Assembly (NCBI RefSeq): GCF_003473485.1
Contig: NC_053043.1
Span: 7,946,001-8,010,000 of the forward strand
Length of the DNA stretch: 64,000 nucleotides
DNA from: Medicago truncatula
Lineage: Eukaryota > Streptophyta > Magnoliopsida > Fabales > Fabaceae
Direction: 5' to 3'
In this document: positions 28,940-44,498 of the stretch, piece after piece
Layout of the letters: every line of letters begins with the position of its first letter
How positions within the stretch are numbered: position 1 is the stretch's first letter
The notes under the pieces: generated by a model
The model's database searches: none
What the model saw: the letters and a program-made list of their open reading frames with translations, nothing else
Told to the model about the DNA's origin: nothing
Made by a program: the position numbers and the translations under genes

Positions 28940-29070
28940 TGTAGATAAACGAAATGGCAAAGCCAATAAACTCACACACACAAGTGGAGGTGCTGGGGTT
29001 CGATCCCCAGTCACGACGTCCGACCTAACAATTTTGAAATTTTGCCAGTTGAACTAAGACTTGTAGACAA
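28940..29070 (-). repeat. tRNA-derived SINE-like sequence (type A)
   Basis: On the minus strand it reads 'aagtcttagttcaactggcaaaat' in pieces (A-box region), then 'ggggatcgaacccc' (B box), then 'cacctccacttgtgtgtg' and 'gccatttcgtttatctac'. Relatives lie at 49035-49170 (+) and 63258-63390 (-). Confidence 0.7.
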
Positions 29071-29203
29071 ATTAAATTTTAAATGTTAATTACGTTTCTT
29101 TAGACTCAATTTATAGTGTTCGGACATTTTTTAATAATATAATGTCTACCTTAAAACAGTAATCAATTCGTGCATTTACACAAGTATTTTATTATTTATA
29201 TTA

Positions 29204-29400
29204 GTTTAAATGTGTGTTTGGTCCATGCACTTTCACCAAATTTTGGTATTGGTCCCTACGCTTTTTTTTGTTTGACATTGATCCTTGTAGTTTGTAAAAC
29301 TTTTGGTTTTAGTCCTTCTGTTAAGTTTCAGTTAAAAAAAAAAATCAAAACTAATGGTGTGCCACGTGGACCAATCATTACACGCCGCGTGGCACACAAA
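29204..29400. mobile_element. Half copy of the MULE-like MITE seen at 22269
   Basis: It starts GTTTAAATGTGTGTTTGG and repeats the 'ggtattggtccctacgcttt' and 'ctgttaagtttcagtt' phrases of the 22269-22682 element. The opposite inverted end is missing. It abuts a truncated copy of the 15980-type palindrome ('gggttaatagtgttttatccccctgtaatatagg', near 29443-29476). Confidence 0.6.
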
Positions 29401-29494
29401 AATAAAAAAAAATTATAATTAGTTTTTTTATTATTATTATTTGGGTTAATAGTGTTTTATCCCCCTGTAATATAGGTCCTTTCCTTTTTTATTT

Positions 29495-29635
29495 TTGGTT
29501 CAAGTAGCCTAGTGGTTAGAACTCACACAATTAAATTGTAGAGAAGTGGGGTGTTTGTGGTTCGAACTCCAGCCCCACCATATAATATGCAATATCCCTA
29601 CCAATTAAACTAAGCTCACGGGGATAGGTCATTTC
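29495..29635 (+). repeat. tRNA-derived SINE-like sequence (type C)
   Basis: 'agcctagtggttagaactcac' resembles a tRNA A-box region and 'gtggttcgaactcc' a B box. The tail 'ccccaccatataatatgcaatatccctaccaatta' recurs in the similar copy at 58110-58240. Confidence 0.5.
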
Positions 29636-29981
29636 CAGTTTTACTCTCTGTAAAATATTTTTTTTAGTTTTTTCTTTTGGATCTCAACCCTACATATAAT
29701 ATGCAAATATCCCTACCGATTGAGTAAACTCACGGGAACGAGAAAATGCATTTTTTTCATTAAAAAATCAATTGAGCTAAACTCATATTATTTGCATTTT
29801 TAAATTAGTATTGTACGAAGCATCAAAACCGAAGCATGTATGAATACGTTTAGAATTCCGAAGCATCAAAACCGGAGCCTCAAATCGAAAGCGCTCCACA
29901 TACCGACCCGAACGGAAAACAAATTCTTTCTATCGATAAACCCGTGAATCCCTAAAATCCCTAAAAAAATCGAAACTAACG

Positions 29982-30569
29982 ATGGCGGCGATGGCGGAAG
30001 CCACGGCGGAGTCACAGAACACGATACTCCCGGAGGATCTGATTATCGAAATCCTTTCTAGATTTGAACCAAGCGATTATCTGCAATTGAGGTGCGTATG
30101 CAAGTGGTGGAAATCACTTGTTCTTGATCGTTATTTTTTGGAGAAGCACATTCGGATATCGGTAACTGAAATCATGTATCTAGTTTGTAATGCCGTAAAA
30201 CGATTAAAGCCTTTCGAGTTGCATCGAAAAGAAGAAGAAGATGAAGAAGCAGTAGAAGAAGAAGACTTTGATGATGACGAAGAAGATTTTGATGATGATG
30301 AAGAAGTAGTAGAAGAAGAAGATTTTGATGAAGAAGAAGAAGACGTCGATGGTGCTGGTTCGGAAGAAGAGAAAGAATCGGCGTGGAAAGTAGTTATTGA
30401 GTTTCTCCGGCAGAAGGAGGCAGTTCCGTTGGATAATTTTTTGAAGATTTTGAGGGGTATCAAAGAGCAATATGAAAGTATCAGAGATGATATGCAAATA
30501 GCGGAGGATATAGTGAAATGTCTCCAAAACATTCTGCAGGTCCGTTTATCTCAAGTCATGAATCAGTGA
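29982..30569 (+). CDS. F-box protein with acidic tract; 3' end unresolved
   Basis: The frame opens at ATG 29982 (a second ATG lies nine bases on). Residues ~16-58 are an F-box (LPEDLIIEILSRF..., CVCKWWKSLV), which in plants binds SKP1 in SCF ubiquitin ligases. Residues ~77-125 are almost all Glu/Asp in three repeated blocks (EEEDFDDDEE-like). The rest is a helical region of unknown type. The frame ends at TGA 30567-30569 after 195 residues, but a strong donor (CA|GTGAGT, 30566) overlaps this stop. A helical frame continues downstream (about 30770-31054). It can be joined in phase to an AG at 30768-30769, but not to the better acceptor after 30725. So the gene is either complete at 195 residues or longer. 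Confidence 0.7.
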   Translation: MAAMAEATAESQNTILPEDLIIEILSRFEPSDYLQLRCVCKWWKSLVLDRYFLEKHIRISVTEIMYLVCNAVKRLKPFELHRKEEEDEEAVEEEDFDDDEEDFDDDEEVVEEEDFDEEEEDVDGAGSEEEKESAWKVVIEFLRQKEAVPLDNFLKILRGIKEQYESIRDDMQIAEDIVKCLQNILQVRLSQVMNQ

Positions 30570-30725
30570 GTATCAAATTTGATAGTTCTCATTTGAAATT
30601 TTTATTTTATAAGTAACATGTCAATGTTCGAAAAAAAAGTAGTTTGCGAAGTCATGTGCAGGTGTGGTAGAGTTTCTACCTTCTCTTCTATGTCATTGTT
30701 ATTAGTTTTTTTTGTATGATCTTAG

Positions 30726-31190
30726 GTCAACAATTCTATTTTGAAGATTTAGAAATGGAAAGGTCTAAGAAAAATGCAAGACTATTTATAGAGTTTGTCA
30801 CATTAATAAGGATGGGTGTATGGACCAAACCTGAATTGGAACTTCTAAAGAAAAGGTTTGTGGTAGAAATGATAAAGTGGATTGGTGAAGTGGGTTTAGA
30901 GCAAAAATTGGAATCATTATGGCAAATTTTGCTGAATGGGGAGGAATCATTCATAGTTTTTAGTTGGTATGTGAAGCAGGCTGGCCAAAGATTATCCTTG
31001 AGATGGACAATGTTGGTATTGATATTGCTATCAACAAAATATTCCTTGTATTAACTACTAGTATAATTTCCTGTCCAAATCACCAAATATTGAAGATAAA
31101 TTGGATCGTTAGAACAATTCAAATTGATAGATCCCATAATGAATTGCAAATTTCGCAGCTTCTTGGAGTTTGGACAACCGCTTGAGACAT
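30726..31190 (+). other. Downstream coding-like segment, possible extra F-box exon(s)
   Basis: A polypyrimidine tract with AG at about 30724-30725 precedes an open frame whose translation includes NARLFIEFVTLIRMGVWTK and, later, FVVEMIKWIGEVGLEQKLE, with coding-like composition. A good donor (TTG|GTATGT) follows near 30967. The frame of the F-box exon and of this segment disagree at the best acceptor, so either an unusual splice, a disabling indel or a separate gene fragment is involved. No family is recognised. Confidence 0.45.
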
Positions 31191-31868
31191 TATATAAACC
31201 AAAATTCTGCACTTGTTCTTTAGATTGTTTCAAGGTATTGAAGAGAACAAAATAGAATAAATTTTTTAATATGAAAACTTTTACTTTTATTTCCAAAAAC
31301 TTATGTAAAAACATGGGAACACATAAAAATTGTTGTCTGATTTTCTAGCTATTGGCAAAAACATATTAATTTAAAGAATAATAATTACAACCCATTTGGA
31401 TTGATTATGTGGTTATTAATTTGAGACTTTAGAATATGTTTCTAACTTCCTTTTTAAGTTTTCATACTAATTTGGCTTCTTAAAAAAAAAAATCAAAGAA
31501 TAATACAAAATGGGAAACTTAATAGAAACGTATATTAAATTTTTGGGTTTGGTTTCTTCTCCGAGAAAGATTAGGCAGCAGTTTTTTATTGACATAGCAA
31601 CATCCAAAAAGTTGTTGCATGTTATCCTTTATCTATGGTAACGTTTTTTACTTGTTAGCTAAAATAAATTGTATTATTTTAAAAGTTAGCTAAAATAAAT
31701 TGTATTATTTCAAAAAAAATACAATTTAGAAAACTTGATATTGGGGTTCCGGTATGATTTTCTCAAAAGCGTTTCCCTTCTGGGAAAAGATTGCAAACCT
31801 GAAATTGTGTTTTGTGGTAATTTGTTTAATCTGGAACCCCGTGAATATGAGGAAAAAACAAATACTTT
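31190..31868. other. Intergenic DNA before the LTR element
   Basis: AT-rich. A duplicated phrase 'agttagctaaaataaattgtattattt' occurs near 31656 and 31684. No gene is seen. Confidence 0.35.
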
Positions 31869-31873
31869 CTTCG

Positions 31874-32132
31874 TGTTATGAAACTATTAGAATAAGAAGA
31901 ACAAGAACAAGATTAGAAGAACAAGAACAAGATTAAAGAGAAGAAGAGTGAATAGAGAGAGAAGAAAGATGATTATATTATTCTCTTGTGATGTATAATT
32001 AGGTTACATATGAGCTCTATTTATAGAGAAATACAATGACTTGGGGAGCAAGCACAATATGGCCCAATAAGCTAACAATATGATCCAATAACCCAATTGT
32101 TATATGGACATCCACTTGTAATATTCATAACA
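31874..32132 (-). repeat. Left LTR (3' LTR in element orientation)
   Basis: 259 bp with TG...CA ends. It contains a tandem 'aagaacaagaacaagatta' pair and a GA-rich stretch. It matches the right LTR except for one base in the 'gaagaagagtgaatag' region (t versus a). Confidence 0.93.
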
Positions 32133-35100
32133 CTCCCCCTTGGATGTCCATCTCGGATATGTCTCATTAAAACCTTACTAGAGAAAAACCCAGTGGGAAA
32201 AAATTCCAGTGAAGGAAAAAGAGTACAACATCCTTTTGTGTTATAATCTGCCTCGTTAAAAACCTTACCAGGAAAACCCAATGGGATAAAACCATGGTTA
32301 AGGGAAAAATAGTGCAGAACACATCTTTGTCTCCCCCTCATAAAGACAATTATATATGAGACGAAGAAGTTTAAACAATCTTTTATGCTAGTTACTTAAA
32401 ATCTTTACTTGACGGTGACTCTGTAGAAATATATGATATATCTCCATACTCTTCTCCAAATTAGCAGCTCTTGTGATATCTTCATATTGAGTTGTTGAAA
32501 GAACCTCCTTTTAAAATTAGAAAACCACAAGTTTCTTGTATGTGTGAAATCATAATCCTTAATAAAGAGCATTCTCCACTTCCTTGACGTAGTGCTAACA
32601 TATTCAAATGATCGGATGATATTGTTGTTTCTCTAAGATACAAATTGTATGTTTGACTTTGCTGCAATATCTGTATTTACTAATATTGACAAAAAAATAC
32701 CACGATATATATATAATAAGCAAAATGCGTTCGTGTCCTCACCTGACCAATTCAAATTGTTCATGATTTTCTTGAGGACATGATCTTTACTCACATCAAG
32801 TGACATCACAATCATTCTAGTACATAATCAATTAGATATGTCCATAAAAACATTTATCTAACAAAATTTAGAATCTCTGCAGGAGTTCTAATATATATAT
32901 ATATATATGATTATAACAAATTCATTTCAAATCCTTAAAATGGACAAATGATGTCATTTTTTCAATAGATTTGATAGTACGTTTCACTCAAATGAAATCC
33001 TTCAAGAAGTTTCATATAATAAAAATAAATTGTAGCACATTTTCATATAATGTGAGCCTTTCATGTGCTCCTGAACTTAATCAACTATGAAAAAGTTCTT
33101 GGATTTACTTCTGGTAAATATGTCTTTTAAAATAAATGGTAGACATTTATTAATTCACTTCAGGTGATCATATCAAACTCTGTATATATGTAATTTACCA
33201 TACTAATTCCTTTTTCGCGCGAAAAATCATATATAGTCATTTAACTTCACACCTTCAAGTGTGCGGACTACAAGTCAAAACAAAGTCTGCTTCATGAAGC
33301 GAGTTTGATTTCAGTAGAATTGTCTCTTTCCGTTCTATAGATATTTTCTTTATCTATAATCTTTAGTCGACTTTAACACATGATCCTCATTATTACTTAT
33401 CACATATAGCGCTATATTATATGCAAAAACACGTCAACGTTGACTTCATTTCGGTTCCATCTCATTCCATTGAGATATTTTATTCATGACATAATTTACC
33501 AATATTTTATAAGTTTCAGGTACCTGATTAGTTCTTCTGGAACTGAAAAAAAAAAAAAACAATTATGTCAAAAAACTCTTTTAGAGTTTCTATATCCTCG
33601 TTTTGGGTTATATTTCCTTTAAGCTCCTTTTCTTATTCAAAGCTTTTTATATTTGGAACAGATTGATCTATCATGCTTCAAACACGATGAAGACTCATTT
33701 GCAATATTAGATCATCCGCTATGGACATCTATTTCGATTGGAGCATTAGCAGCTAATAAGATTTGTTTACCTTTGAAATGAGTTATATCTTGAGGATCAA
33801 GAAGAGACAATAATATTTTCTTTTAAATAATTTATTTGAACTTCAGATTCACAATTTTTAAACTGCTTACCATCTCCCCCTAATATTGGGAAAACCAAAC
33901 CATCAATTGATAATCAACCTACCGGGCTGTAAGCAAGTTGGCTCAATACAATTAATGATAGATGGAGATTTATATCAAATATATTTTTCCAATGATAAAT
34001 TAAGGGGAGAACTTACATATAGTAATGTGCTGGCTTGATGCATATCAATATCTCAATATACAAAATTATTGATTCCCAAAATTGAGTTTATAAGGCATTA
34101 TCTCATAACCAAAATAGAGTTTATAAGGTATGGTCTCATAAGTATCAATCATACAATTAACTTTAGACGTCTAAAGAATGGATCTCCAAATCCATTTTTA
34201 TGAGCATATGCTACCAGCTGTTCAATATGATTTTGAATTGGTGAATGATACTTATGAAATGCTTTCTGAAAAGTTTAGAAAATAAACTCTTAGTCAAATT
34301 TGTTGACATAATAATCTCACAAACTTCTGGTTGTAAATATACATGTGATTATTTAGTTTATGCATCGATTCAAATCATATAATATTCAAGTGATTCACAT
34401 GATCAGTGTATTAATTTAAATAACACCTTATTTAGGTGAGACACTCATTCCTTTAAATTGTCAACTTCCCTTAGGAACTAGTAACACAAAAGTCACTAGA
34501 TTGAAGAATCTTCTGGCTCTTCAATATATATCCATAATAATTTTTTTTTTCAACTAATTTATGCATCATAATAGATCCGGGACAACCCAACCAGTCTTGC
34601 CAACAATAAATTTAATATAATTTGTAAACTTCTGGTTTACGATATTATGTGCTTCCATTGCACAAATAATATAATATGTAAACTTCAGGTTTACAATAAT
34701 ATGTGCTTCCATTGCACTAATATAAGTGTATTATAAATAAGAGACAAAATAAAATTTTCACTACACTTATTTTCTTCAGAGTATATCTCGTAATATAGAG
34801 ATGTTTAACATTAAAATTTTATGAGAATACAATCTCAATGTTTAACTTTGTTCCTCCATGTAACAATAAATTAGTTATTCCAGAGTCTTCAATAATTTTA
34901 TTTATTTTGAAGTGCAATGCTAACATTGATTCCTTGCATCATAATTTATGACAAATATTCCTGGTTCTTCCAAAATGCATGATTGAAACCATATTATTGT
35001 ATAAAAAAAATAAAATTAATAACAATAAATTTCAAATATCATAATCATGCTATAACCCAAATATTTAAATTCAAATGAAATAAACTTGAATCTTATATAT

Positions 35101-35300
35101 AGGAGAGAAAAAATCATGTCAATATTGATTCACTACATGTGAATATAAATATTTCCCCATATATTGTAATATCAATATTTCTCAAAATTAAAGAATCAAA
35201 CATTTGTATAATGTACTACCAAATTGAATCACAAAAGTTGAGATTCATTATTAAAATACAACAAATCTTCCACAAATATATATATCATAACCAAATATAT

Positions 35301-35332
35301 ATCATTTATTTATTTATTTATTTATTTATTTT
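35301..35332. repeat. TTTA microsatellite
   Basis: About seven TTTA units inside the LTR element. Confidence 0.7.
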
Positions 35333-36559
35333 ATAACTAAATACAAAGTTTATACACAAAAATTATGTGAATCAATTTTAATTTCAAACTAGAAATTAAA
35401 AGGTAGGATATAAATGTTTTGCCAAATAAAAATATATTTTCACAACAAATAAATTCAATTAATCAAATTCAATTCGATGCCAACATATTTGCATTTGTTG
35501 TTACAATGATCAAATAACCATACTCAATAATTCAAAACAAATATTTGTATACATGACATTTATGTGCATATCGATAGTGGATCATAAATAGTTTAAATCA
35601 AAATCCACACAAAAATTTCCCAAATTACATGAAAGCACAACCATAAAAATAAAATACTTATTTGTCATCAAAAGAAAACACAAATATTGACTAGAACAAA
35701 TTGATGTACATATCTCCTTAAAGGAAACTTCAGTTTTCTACATCGAAAAAAAAATTTGGCCTACTATAATTTAGAAAAGAGTCTATATAGTCTATATGAG
35801 CTGAAATTCAAGAACTTAAAACATGATAATTTAGGTGCCAAACACGATTTTGATGGTTGAGAAATTGAAATTGCCAAAATTGCATGGGATCAAAATTTTC
35901 TATCGCGAAGTCAATTTGCTTCTAAAAATAATGATTTTATCCAATTTTTATTTCAAAACAAAAAATTGTGACAATCAACTAAAACAAAATACATGATTCT
36001 AATTGGTGTCTATCAATCAAATTGACAATGAATCCATAACAAACAAGAGCCATAAAGTCAGTAAAAAAAAAACGGAATTAGTTACATTATCGTTTTTTTT
36101 TTTTTTTGAAAAAAATATATAGAATTTAGAAAATAATTTTAGATCAAATCTTAAAAAAAAATTGACACAATTTGAATCCTTAATTTTAGGAAGAAAAAAT
36201 AGATATTTAATTTAATATTATATTTGAAACAAACTCAAACGTAAAGATATGTTTCAAATCAATTATAATATATATATTTAACTTAGATCCAAATAAAAAC
36301 TAGTTGGTTTATTTTAAACCCAACAAAACTAGTTTCAGCAAAAAATTTGGAAATAATCCACAATTAAAGGAAACAATCTTAATTTTTAAAATTAAATCAA
36401 AAAGATAAAATAATAATTAAATCAAGGGATAATTTCAACTAAATCTTAAATCAATAAAACATGGAAATTTGGTGAGAAAAAAAAATACACACCAATTCAC
36501 AAAAGAAAAATGAGTTTTTTCAAGAACTTTTTCACGAACTACTCACAATCAAATCAATT

Positions 36560-37030
36560 ATTTGTGCAATCCATGCATCACTATTGAATTCTTCAGGAAT
36601 TCATGGAGAATAAAATTGGTTGATTTTTAAGTTTTTATAAGCTTTTCAAGAACTATATAACAGATCTAATCTGTTATTTGTACGATCCTTCATGGATGTA
36701 TCACTGCTGAATTCTTCAGGAATTCGTGGAGGATAAAGATTGATTTTTAGGTTCTTCAAGAACTATGCAATAAATTTAAACCATAAAATAATTCTCCAAG
36801 CAATCATTCCTTCATAGATTAACGCTTTTGAATTCTTTAGGAATTCAAAAAGAAAAATATTAAGTTGTTCAGGAATTACGTTGTTGAATTCTTTAGAAAT
36901 TCACATAGAATAATATTTAGTTCTTCAGGAACTACGGTTTTGAATTCTTCAGGAATTCACAAAGAATAATAGTGAGTCCTTCAGGAACCACACCTTTGAA
37001 TTCTTCCAAAATTCACATGGAGTAATATTG
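36560..37030 (-). repeat. Degenerate palindromic repeats in the element leader
   Basis: The phrase GAATTCTTCAGGAATTC, itself a near-palindrome, or a variant recurs at least six times (near 36585, 36708, 36830, 36888, 36940 and 37000). It alternates with 'ttcttcaggaactac'-like units. The block lies just inside the 5' LTR and primer-binding site, where the untranslated leader is expected. Confidence 0.75.
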
Positions 37031-37307
37031 AGTTTTTCAGAAACCATATAATAGATCTCTTTGATTTTATAATATGAGATTAATTCTTATGCAATACTTC
37101 ATGATTACACATGGAATAAATAAACACAATAATATAATACAATTCACATAATAGTGGTTCAATGTATCTCTAAGAAACTGATTCCAATTGATTGAATTAT
37201 AATAGTATAGTCTATAATCATCGATATGAAAATTAAAACTTATTTTCATATAAATAGATTAAAAAGAATTACATACCTCAGTTGGTTAGAGTCTCGTGCT
37301 GATAACG

Positions 37308-37566
37308 TGTTATGAAACTATTAGAATAAGAAGAACAAGAACAAGATTAGAAGAACAAGAACAAGATTAAAGAGAAGAAGAGAGAATAGAGAGAGAAGAA
37401 AGATGATTATATTATTCTCTTGTGATGTATAATTAGGTTACATATGAGCTCTATTTATAGAGAAATACAATGACTTGGGGAGCAAGCACAATATGGCCCA
37501 ATAAGCTAACAATATGATCCAATAACCCAATTGTTATATGGACATCCACTTGTAATATTCATAACA
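37308..37566 (-). repeat. Right LTR (5' LTR in element orientation)
   Basis: 259 bp, nearly identical to the left LTR. On the minus strand it is followed at once by CGTTATCAGCACGAGACTC, the presumed primer-binding site. Confidence 0.93.
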
Positions 37567-37571
37567 CTTCG

Positions 37572-38436
37572 TATTTTATAAGTGATATTTTTTTACTATG
37601 TATACTATTCACATGATAAATAAGATGATGTTGACTTGTCAAATTTTAATATTTTTTTCTAATACATAATTAAAGATATTAAAGGTTAAATATGTGTATT
37701 GGCATGTGTAAAACAATCAACAGGATCACTTCCTTTTTTTGCACCACTAATCTTAAAATATGAAAAACTCAAAAGTTTGAACTCCAATATTATGGTCTTG
37801 GCTTCGCCTCTGAGGAGGGATACATGATTTAATAAAAACTAATTCGTCTGAAAAAAAAGTGTGTTGAAAAGAGTATGTTATTAAAGTTTCTCTTGTCTAT
37901 TTATTTAAAAAAAAAAAAAAATAGTCTTGTACACAAAGCTTCTGCATAAGCATGGGGTGTGCCGTACGTAGACTTACCCTGTTTTTATACAAGATTGGCA
38001 AGAGGTTGTTTTCATGACTTAAATTTGCGACTTTATAATCACATGAAAACAACTTTATCATTGCATCAAAACTCCCCTTTTAAAGTTTCTCTTATTTATA
38101 ATAATTTACAAAATTAAACCCACTTGAGTTTGTCTGAGGGTATTGATTTAAGACCTTAGAGTGTGTTCCTCCTTAAGGTCTTAAGTTCAATCATCTCTAG
38201 TGTCAATTTAGGTGAGCTAATTTATTTTCTTCAAAAAAAAAATTATAAAATTAGTTTTAAAAGGCTGCTTGTAGATATAGTCTATTTATTTTTCTACGGT
38301 TTATCTTATACGTATACTTTTTTTCCACTTTCAGGTTTGAACTTTGAACAATGTATGAGTATGAGTGAATAAAAACACTTTGCTTTTTTTTTTTTGACTA
38401 ATTAAAGACTTTTCTTCCTTATTAAACATAAAAAAT
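37572..38436. other. AT-rich intergenic DNA, promoter side of beta-glucosidase copy B
   Basis: No coding family is seen. The frame at 38163-38372 looks random. No clear TATA box could be chosen in this low-complexity sequence. Confidence 0.35.
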
Positions 38437-38556
38437 ATGTCATGCGCTTTGTCTCTCAATACTATAATACATATGTTGGCTAGCAATATAAAAAAGTGCC
38501 ATGCCAATTGGCAAGTACAATGCTATGCAATGGTGTTCTATACAAATCTGAAATCG

Positions 38557-42942
<4,386 letters not shown>

Positions 42943-44498
42943 TAAAAGGAAAACAGGTGCAAACAATTTGGTACAAATAAACGAAATAAATGCCAGGTCC
43001 TAATCAGCTAAGCTTTCAATAGTTTGGCACGTTTGATTTGTGCTTCTATATTCAATGAAAATGTTGTTCCATTCTTCATAAAGATTTGTTTAATTCTGCA
43101 ATTTAAAGCTCTGGCTTACATGTTAAGGGTTGATTTGAAAAGAAATGAAGTTCAAGTTTCACCAGTCTACTAGAATAAATTTCGATCTAGAACCCCTCCT
43201 GCAGTGCTGCATGTATGTATTATTATAAGAATTGAAATCATTTCATCTGATGTTTATTCATACTTATGGTTGATATAAGATTGTCATAACATCACCAAAC
43301 TATAGAGGAAGAGACTCGAGAACCTGGTAGATCAAAGTTTTTGATGAATTTCAACATTAAGACAATAACTTTCATAATTTATTCACATACACCAATGACA
43401 CCATGTTTTGTCTCATGAAACAAGGAGAGATATTTGTTGTTCTTCGCTTTCTCGTAGATCTTAAATTTCAAGCTAACTAATTTGATGCATTCCTTGACAT
43501 TATTGCTTTATGGGATGCTTTGCTTAATAGACTTCTCCATAGTATAATTTAGTAGACAGAAAAGCTCAAACTTAAGGTGTAATAATACAAATGAATATTG
43601 CAAATCTGTTTGAGACATCTATGGCACCTTAGAAAGCGTAAAAAAGTCAATGTTCCTCATTGCCTACAAGACAGAGTATGATCATATCGTCGGTGTACAT
43701 GAGCATATTATGAAGCAAGTGCGTTACTATAATAAAATGAACTTTTCCAAGGCTGACATTGGTGAAACCTCTATCATTTGGTGAGTTCTCAATTCTGTTC
43801 ATCCACATTTTGATGTTATGAAGACCTCTTATGACACTTGGAAATATGACTGGACAATGGATCCGTCTATCATTAACCTAAATGATCATTAACATGAATA
43901 TTAACTTTCTAGCATAAACAAAAAGCTTCTATACCAAAATGCAAATAGAGTACAAGAAAACTAAGACAAGCACTTTTAGGGATTGACGAGAGCTCGAAAT
44001 ACCACTATCTAATATTGTGACTTTTCTTGATTCATCAATATCCAAGTAAACGGAGGTCTTGACCAGTGAATAATATATCCTCAGGCTTGCCTATTTAGAG
44101 TTGATTGTAATAAAATAGGATGCTCAGGGCTCACCGGTATATGACAGCATGCACCATCCTTCCATGAAACTCCTCCTTTTTGTTTGGGTTTCTCTTTTCA
44201 AATTAGCACAACCTCACTCCACTCCTCCCCCATCTTAGAAAAAATTTGCACTTTTACTGCAAAAGGAGGAACCATCAACGATACATGACAAATCTTCCTT
44301 CAATTGAATGAATATCAGCGTCTGCATGCAAAAACATCTCTTTACTTTTTCAGGCATACAAAATTTACAGATCAGTTGTAACACTGAACCATGATGATTC
44401 CAACTTGAATTACAATGATACTCACTCAAAACTGAGGCAAAATTCAAACATAACTTCAGACTTGAGCCATATCCTCAACTCAAGCATATTCCAGCATT
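42943..44498. other. Intergenic region with a copia gag-like remnant
   Basis: AATAAA-like signals (42976-42990) follow copy B. Near 43690-43850 plus-strand translation gives VHEHIMKQVRYYNKMNFSKA and then DIGETSIIW, a stop, and VHPHFDVMKTSYDTW, which recalls the gag part of copia polyproteins with stops. No intact gene lies here. Confidence 0.45.

Larger units (their letters stand above)
31869..37571 (-). mobile_element. Complete but non-coding LTR retrotransposon, copia-like
   Basis: Two 259-bp LTRs (31874-32132 and 37308-37566) start TGTTATGAAAC and end TTCATAACA, with CTTCG duplicated outside both (31869-31873 and 37567-37571). On the minus strand the 5' LTR is the right one. It is followed by a primer-binding-like sequence CGTTATCAGCACGAGAC, and a purine tract (CCAAGGGGGAG) precedes the 3' LTR. 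The interior, about 5.2 kb, has no long frame. Decayed minus-strand phrases such as HKNGFGDPFFRRLKLI (34150-34200) recall copia integrase/pol. The LTRs differ at one position by my count, so insertion is recent although the coding region is dead. It probably moved with proteins supplied by a relative. Confidence 0.92.

Noticed and set aside
28970..29010. Possible tRNA gene (GGGGTTCGATCCCC motif)
   Set aside because: The B-box-like block is present, but there is no cloverleaf: acceptor and anticodon stems cannot be formed. Similar sequences recur as SINE-like copies.
30131..30532. Ser-rich minus-strand frame opposite the F-box exon
   Set aside because: It is the shadow of the acidic GAA/GAT codon run on the other strand.
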